From contig JAHLWJ010000235.1 of assembly GCA_019057975.1 (NCBI GenBank), forward strand, positions 1-6,954: a stretch of 6,954 nt of DNA. The letters run 5' to 3'. The notes under the pieces were generated by a model. The model searched no databases. It saw nothing but the letters and a program-made list of their open reading frames with translations, and was not told the DNA's origin. The stretch's first letter is position 1. Each line of letters opens with the position of its first letter. The stretch is from Promethearchaeota archaeon. GTDB lineage: Archaea > Asgardarchaeota > Lokiarchaeia > Sigynarchaeales > SOKP01. The position numbers and the translations under genes were made by a program. This document shows positions 1 to 4,521 of this stretch, in pieces.

Positions 1-813
1 GAACTCTTAGATATGGAGAGAGCAACATGTTGCCCAGCTCCGGGAGTATTTCGATCTTTTAATAAAGTTGATTGGATGGTAGCAGCAGCAAGAAATTTAT
101 GTATAGCGGAAAAGTTAGATGCCGATATTTTGACTGTATGTAATGGATGTTTTGGTACACTTCAAGAAGTCAATAAACATTTGAAAGCAAACGAGGAACA
201 TCGAATTATGGTAAATGAAAAATTGAAACTTATTGGCGATTACGAGTTTAAGGGAACGATTGATGTGAGACATATAGCGGAGGTGCTAGGCTATGAGGTA
301 GGTCCATGGGGGATTGAAGATCACATCGTTCGAAAAGTAAATGCGCGAGCAGCGATTCATTATGGGTGTCATTTTCTGAAGCCTACAAGGATTAGAGAGA
401 TTGAAAGTTCAGAAGGACCAACCATTGTTGAAGAATTTGTTGAGGCATTGGGTATTGAATCTGTGAGGTTCAAAGAACAACTGACTTGCTGTGGTGCTGG
501 TGGTGGATTAAAAGCTTACGATAGTACAGCGAGTATGACTATTTTCGGAGAAAAAATGAAGAATATTGATGAAGTGAAACCAGATTTTATACTTGATATT
601 TGTCCATTTTGTCATCTACAATATGAGACAGGTCAAGATTATCTAAACAAAAATAAAAGTTGTAATTATGATTATCCAGTTATTCATCTTTCCCAACTTA
701 CTGCTTATTGTATGGGTATGGATCAAGAATTTATTGGTCTTCAATATCAGTTAATGGGTAGAGAGTATATTTTTGGGGGAGAAGAATTAGAAAAAGAAGA
801 GGAGGTAATTTAA
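1..813 (+). CDS. hdrB: HdrB, heterodisulfide reductase subunit B, 5'-partial
   Basis: This is the catalytic subunit of heterodisulfide-reductase-type complexes. In methanogens HdrB reduces CoM-S-S-CoB at two noncubane [4Fe-4S] clusters held by two CCG motifs (CX31-39CCX35-36CXXC). The frame is open from base 1 (ELLD before the first Met), so the Met at base 13 is internal and the true start lies upstream. Numbering from base 1, the first CCG motif shows Cys10-Cys11 (TCCPAPG), 35 residues, then Cys47 and Cys50 (CNGC); its first Cys should be upstream of the window. The second motif is complete: Cys123, 39 residues, Cys163-Cys164 (CCGAGGG), 36 residues, then Cys201 and Cys204 (CPFC). About 30-40 N-terminal residues are missing. 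It ends one base before hdrA. By the usual archaeal order, hdrC may lie just upstream. The family is secure; the real disulfide or thiol substrate is unknown, because non-methanogens use HdrB paralogs for other acceptors. Confidence 0.95.
   Translation, partial: ELLDMERATCCPAPGVFRSFNKVDWMVAAARNLCIAEKLDADILTVCNGCFGTLQEVNKHLKANEEHRIMVNEKLKLIGDYEFKGTIDVRHIAEVLGYEVGPWGIEDHIVRKVNARAAIHYGCHFLKPTRIREIESSEGPTIVEEFVEALGIESVRFKEQLTCCGAGGGLKAYDSTASMTIFGEKMKNIDEVKPDFILDICPFCHLQYETGQDYLNKNKSCNYDYPVIHLSQLTAYCMGMDQEFIGLQYQLMGREYIFGGEELEKEEEVI
799..806 (+). promoter_or_regulatory. Shine-Dalgarno site of hdrA that supports a TTG start
   Basis: The sequence GAGGAGGT lies inside the last codons of hdrB and ends 8 nt before the TTG at 815. 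It is a near-perfect match to the 16S anti-Shine-Dalgarno sequence at good spacing. No ATG lies between it and the conserved IGVFVCHCG segment of HdrA, so TTG is the best start. Confidence 0.75.
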
Positions 814-814
814 C

Positions 815-2845
815 TTGACTGTAAAAGAAGGAAAAGTTAAAGAAACCGAACGTTTAGGGGAAAAGGTTGAAACTGAGGAAAGCGAAGAACCACGAATCGG
901 TGTATTCGTGTGTCACTGTGGACACAACATTGCCGGAACTGTGGACGTTGCTAAAGTTGCGGAATATGCATCAACATTACCAAATGTAGTAAAAGCAGAA
1001 CACTATATGTTTATGTGTTCTAAGCCAGGAGTTCAAATGGTTAAAGATTCTATCGAGGAACTTGGAGTCAATAGAACTGTAGTTGCTTCATGCTCTAAAA
1101 ATCAACATGGTAAAACATTTGCTAGAGCAATTGAAGAAGTTGGCTTGAACAGACATCGTCATCAACAGGTTAATGTGAGAGAGTACGATAGTTGGGTTCA
1201 TCAAAAAGAGAAAGAAAAGGCAACTCAAAAAGCTATGAGACTCGTTGAAGCAGGAGTGAATCGTTCAAGGAAATTGGAAGATGTCGAAACAAGGAGAATA
1301 CCAACCACAAAAGCAGCATTGGTCATTGGTGCAGGGATAGCTGGTTTACGATCTGCCTTTGATATGGCAGAGTTAGGAATTCCAGTAGTTCTAGTCGAAA
1401 AAGAATCTACTATAGGAGGTCATATGACTCGATTGAATAAAACATTCCCAACTTTAGAATGTCCACAGTGTTCAATATCTCCGCTCACCAATGGTGTAGC
1501 GAATCATCCCTTAATAGATCTTTATACGAATGCTCAAGTTAAAAGCGTTGAAGGCTCATTAGGTAATTTCGAAGTTGAGATTGAAATAAAACCAAGGTAT
1601 GTCAAAGATAATTGTACTTCTTGTGGCGAATGTGCGGTAAATTGTCCTGTAGAAGTACCAAGTGAATGGGATATGGGCATGTCAATGAGGAATGCTATTT
1701 ACAAAGCTTATCCTCAAGCAATACCTGCTACATATGTCAGAGATAAAAAAAGTTGCATTGAATGCAATACGTGTGTTAATATTTGCCCTGTTCAAGCGGT
1801 TGATTTTTCTATGGAAGCAGAGACGAAAACTGTAAAAGTTGGTTCAATCATTGTTGCTGCTGGATATAAAGAATATGATCCTTCTGAAATTGAACCTTAT
1901 CATTATGGTCAAGAAGGATATGAAGATGTGATTACACAATTGAAATTAGAGAGAATGTTATCTCCAACTTCGCTCACTAATAGTCAAGTACTAAGACCTT
2001 CAGATGGAAAAATTCCTGAAAGTGTTGTTATAATCCAATGTGTAGGAAGTAGAAACGACCAAGTAGGTAATAAATATTGTACTGGAGTATGCTGTAAGTT
2101 TGCTATCAAAAATGCCAGAATTATTAAAGAAATGTATCCTGATACTGATGTAACAATATGTTATATTGATATAAGAACTCCAGGATTAAACTTTGAAGAA
2201 TTATACAAATCTGCTCAGGAAATTGGAGTTAGATTTATTCGAGGAAGGCCATCTGAAATTGTTAGAGACCCAATTTCGGGAGAGTTAAGAGTAATTGTTG
2301 AAGACACATTAAGTCAGACCCCTTTACAATTGAAAGCAGATTTAGTTGTACTTTCTGCTGCTATGGTCCCACCTGAAGGAATTGGTCCACTTGGCTCTAA
2401 GCTTCACGTTCTGAGATCACAGGAGGGATTTTTAAAAGAATTTCATATAAAAATGAATCCTACTTTAAGTAGTAAGGGAGGTATTTTCCTAGCCGGCGCA
2501 ATCCAAGGACCTAAAGACATTTCTGAGACGGTAGCTCATGCTGGAAGTGCTGCCGCTTTAGCAGCTGCTCCTTTAGTTAAAGGATATATTGAAAAAGAAA
2601 TGTTAGTTCCTTCCATAGATTACGATTTATGTGTAAATTGTGGTCTTTGTAAAACTGTTTGTGCCCCGGCAGCGATTGATATTGATAAAAAGGGAATACC
2701 TGCTATAAATGAGATTGCTTGTAAATCTTGTGGGATGTGCATGCCCGTTTGTCCTACAGGGGCAATTCAGTTAATAAATTTTAGTGATGATCAATTACTA
2801 GATGAAATAATCGCCGTATCTGGTGGAGGTGCTGTTTGCGAATGA
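815..2845 (+). CDS. hdrA: HdrA, flavin-bifurcating heterodisulfide reductase subunit A
   Basis: HdrA is the FAD-containing core of soluble Hdr complexes, where electrons from a two-electron donor are split between ferredoxin and HdrBC. The 676-aa length is normal. Visible in order: a Glu/Lys-rich head (1-27); the N-terminal HdrA domain (CHCG at 33-36, MCS near 68, REYDSWVH at 122-129); the FAD Rossmann motif GAGIAG (172-177) with GGH at 201-203; a CPQC motif (216-219); an inserted ferredoxin pair (Cys267/270/273/277 and 314/317/320/324); the HdrA signature QCVGSRND (408-415) with YCTGVCC (421-427); GGIFLAGAIQGPKDI; and a C-terminal 2x[4Fe-4S] ferredoxin (Cys606/609/612/616 and 636/639/642/646). 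It starts with TTG and overlaps mvhD by four bases (ATGA), implying translational coupling. Several normally conserved motif positions differ from the consensus I recall (see findings). The family call is secure; bifurcation is inferred from the family. Confidence 0.96.
   Translation: MTVKEGKVKETERLGEKVETEESEEPRIGVFVCHCGHNIAGTVDVAKVAEYASTLPNVVKAEHYMFMCSKPGVQMVKDSIEELGVNRTVVASCSKNQHGKTFARAIEEVGLNRHRHQQVNVREYDSWVHQKEKEKATQKAMRLVEAGVNRSRKLEDVETRRIPTTKAALVIGAGIAGLRSAFDMAELGIPVVLVEKESTIGGHMTRLNKTFPTLECPQCSISPLTNGVANHPLIDLYTNAQVKSVEGSLGNFEVEIEIKPRYVKDNCTSCGECAVNCPVEVPSEWDMGMSMRNAIYKAYPQAIPATYVRDKKSCIECNTCVNICPVQAVDFSMEAETKTVKVGSIIVAAGYKEYDPSEIEPYHYGQEGYEDVITQLKLERMLSPTSLTNSQVLRPSDGKIPESVVIIQCVGSRNDQVGNKYCTGVCCKFAIKNARIIKEMYPDTDVTICYIDIRTPGLNFEELYKSAQEIGVRFIRGRPSEIVRDPISGELRVIVEDTLSQTPLQLKADLVVLSAAMVPPEGIGPLGSKLHVLRSQEGFLKEFHIKMNPTLSSKGGIFLAGAIQGPKDISETVAHAGSAAALAAAPLVKGYIEKEMLVPSIDYDLCVNCGLCKTVCAPAAIDIDKKGIPAINEIACKSCGMCMPVCPTGAIQLINFSDDQLLDEIIAVSGGGAVCE
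2825..2830 (+). promoter_or_regulatory. Shine-Dalgarno site of mvhD within the hdrA 3' end
   Basis: GGAGGT lies in the Gly-rich tail of hdrA (the GGGA codons). It is 11 nt before the ATG at 2842 and 5 nt before an in-frame TTG at 2836, so either codon could be used. The ATG is preferred because it forms a classic ATGA stop/start overlap, and because the next gene uses a similarly long spacing (10 nt). Confidence 0.6.
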
Positions 2846-3294
2846 GCGAGTATGAAACTATAGATGAAACCATTCAAGATAAAATTCAAAATCTAGTGGT
2901 TTTCATGTGTAACGAATGTGGTCAAGGTTCTGCTAATACTGCAGGTGTAGCTCGAATGGGTTATGATCCCGCAATTAGAATTATACGAGTTCAATGTACT
3001 GGTCAAATTGGTCCTATACAAATTATGGATGCATTAAATAATGGTGCTGATGCTGTTGCATGTGTTGGATGTTGTTTAGGTGCTTGTCATTTTTTTAATG
3101 GAAATGTTTTATCAATGCACAGAATAAAATTGATGAAAAAATTGTTTAAGGAATTAGGATATAGTGATCAATTTGTTAATCAATACACTTCTAGGGCTGC
3201 TGAAGGTGAAACGGCAGTAGGAGATTTTGAAGATATAGTAGATAGGTTATCAACAGCAATTAAAGAGGAGGGGACGATAAAAGATGGATGTTAA
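2842..3294 (+). CDS. mvhD: MvhD/FlpD-type [2Fe-2S] electron-transfer subunit
   Basis: MvhD is a small ferredoxin-like protein that docks an electron-input enzyme (Mvh hydrogenase or formate dehydrogenase) onto HdrA and carries one [2Fe-2S] cluster. From the ATG the protein has 150 aa, close to the family's usual size. The expected layout is visible: a short head (1-17), FMCNEC (Cys23, Cys26), AGVARMGYDP, IRVQC (Cys52), GADAV, then GCCLGACHF (Cys77, Cys78, Cys82) and NGN, ending in a helical tail. The consensus as I recall it is C-W-C-x-Y, CSGR and GCHxGDCHY. Here Trp/Tyr after the first Cys, Arg after CTG, and His and Asp in the last motif are all changed, so this is a divergent branch. It overlaps hdrA by 4 nt and the next gene by 11 nt, consistent with stoichiometric production with its partners. 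Confidence 0.9.
   Translation: MSEYETIDETIQDKIQNLVVFMCNECGQGSANTAGVARMGYDPAIRIIRVQCTGQIGPIQIMDALNNGADAVACVGCCLGACHFFNGNVLSMHRIKLMKKLFKELGYSDQFVNQYTSRAAEGETAVGDFEDIVDRLSTAIKEEGTIKDGC
3265..3273 (+). promoter_or_regulatory. Shine-Dalgarno site of the small-subunit gene
   Basis: GAGGAGGGG lies inside the 3' end of mvhD and ends 10 nt before the ATG at 3284. It supports translation starting within mvhD, giving the 11-nt overlap. Confidence 0.65.
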
Positions 3295-4519
3295 AATTTT
3301 TCAATTTAATGGCTGTAATAAATGTTTTAACGAATCTTTGTTATTGAAGTTAGAATCAGATTTAAATGTCGAATATATCAAAGATCCTAAAACATGGAAA
3401 GAAGAAAAAATAGAGACAGCTGTAATAACTGGCTATGTGCTCACAACTGATAAAGAATTGCTCAGTAAGATAAGATCTAAGGCAAATAAAGTAATAGCTT
3501 ATGGTAGTTGCACTGTTACTGGTGGAGTTTTTGCTTTAGCAAACCAGCATGGACATAATATTAGTCCTTTAAAGGATTTAATTGATCATATTATTGAAAT
3601 TCAAGGTTGTTTAGGAGAAGTTGATGAATTAAAATCAGTGATTAATGGAGAAGATTTAATGAAGCTAAAAAAGCTATGTGATTTATGTACTCGAAAAGCT
3701 ACATGTCAATACTTAGATAAGGTACATCGCCAAATTGAACTTGAAGATGAGGAGACTTGTTTTAATGACTTAGGATTTCTCTGTAATGGGTTTGTCTCTC
3801 GAGAATGTAAAGAACGATGTATTGACTATAATACACCATGTAGAGGTTGTAAGCAATTAATTGAAAGACCAGGAATCCGTATGCTTGGCATGTTTGGAAC
3901 ACTCATGGGAAACATTGAAATTGCTACAGAACACTCTGTTAAAGGGGCAACAGATAAATTAGCTGATGAAGATGATGATGTAACAAGAAGTTTACCAGAT
4001 ATCCTTGGAAATTTCTTTAGATTTACATTAACTACCTCTGGTTTACCTAAAGGAAGAATTCCATCTTCAGGTACCTTATTAGAAGATTTATTTACTGGAA
4101 GATTAATTGAAGAATTACCATTAATTTCAGGCCTTTTAGGAGGCGATAAATCAATTTCACTCACACTTAAAATAATTGAATCATATGAAAAAGCTAATCA
4201 AATTGAAGTCAGTGAACAATCCAAGAAATATAGAGAAAAATTGCTAAAATTAGAAGAAAAATTGCTCGAAGCAATTGAAAAAGAAGACGCGAAACAGTAC
4301 AAGGAAATCACTGAAGAAATTCGTCAGATTGCTGGAAATATGAATTTATCAAACGTATTTTTTGGCGGATTCAAATCAAAAATAAACGAAGAGGATAATT
4401 TTGAGGAATATAAAACCCAAATTTTTGAAGTGGTTGAGGGAACCTATAAAAATGGTTCAGTAGAATACAGCATAGATTCTGAAGGAAGAATTGAAGAAAT
4501 AAAAATTAGAGAGGGATAA
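3284..4519 (+). CDS. NiFe-hydrogenase small-subunit-like Fe-S protein (MvhG/FrhG family) with C-terminal extension
   Basis: Small subunits of group 3 NiFe hydrogenases carry three Fe-S clusters that relay electrons between the NiFe large subunit and partner proteins. Proximal-cluster ligands are visible: Cys11 and Cys14 (NGCNKC), Cys76 (GSCTVTGG) and Cys109 (GCLG, where hydrogenases usually have GCP). A second Cys-rich region follows as in MvhG: Cys132, Cys135, Cys141, Cys159, Cys167, Cys175, Cys179, then PCRGC (Cys186, Cys189), enough for two more clusters. At 411 aa it is roughly 100 residues longer than the MvhG/FrhG proteins I know. The extra part includes a highly charged helix-forming stretch (about 296-348, probably coiled coil) and a small beta-like end. 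No hydrogenase large subunit adjoins it: mvhD precedes it and the FrhB/GltD fusion follows after 2 nt. It may therefore act as an electron relay rather than in H2 chemistry. Family confident; role inferred. Confidence 0.82.
   Translation: MDVKIFQFNGCNKCFNESLLLKLESDLNVEYIKDPKTWKEEKIETAVITGYVLTTDKELLSKIRSKANKVIAYGSCTVTGGVFALANQHGHNISPLKDLIDHIIEIQGCLGEVDELKSVINGEDLMKLKKLCDLCTRKATCQYLDKVHRQIELEDEETCFNDLGFLCNGFVSRECKERCIDYNTPCRGCKQLIERPGIRMLGMFGTLMGNIEIATEHSVKGATDKLADEDDDVTRSLPDILGNFFRFTLTTSGLPKGRIPSSGTLLEDLFTGRLIEELPLISGLLGGDKSISLTLKIIESYEKANQIEVSEQSKKYREKLLKLEEKLLEAIEKEDAKQYKEITEEIRQIAGNMNLSNVFFGGFKSKINEEDNFEEYKTQIFEVVEGTYKNGSVEYSIDSEGRIEEIKIREG
4509..4515 (+). promoter_or_regulatory. Shine-Dalgarno site of the FrhB/GltD fusion gene
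   Basis: GAGAGGG overlaps the last codons of the small-subunit gene and ends 6 nt before the ATG at 4522. This fixes the start of the long final gene, which begins two bases after the preceding stop codon. Confidence 0.65.
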
Positions 4520-4521
4520 AC

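Noticed and set aside
13..15. ATG at base 13 as the hdrB start
   Set aside because: The frame is open to base 1, and starting here would remove the first Cys of the first CCG motif. No Shine-Dalgarno sequence precedes it in the visible bases.
2836..2838. TTG as the mvhD start, giving two more residues
   Set aside because: It is only 5 nt from the Shine-Dalgarno sequence, and the ATG at 2842 forms the typical ATGA overlap. It cannot be fully excluded, since hdrA itself appears to use TTG.
3826..4164. Reverse-strand open frame of 112 codons
   Set aside because: It lies entirely inside the well-supported small-subunit gene, shows no recognisable domain and has no neighbouring reverse-strand gene. 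It is a shadow of the forward coding frame.
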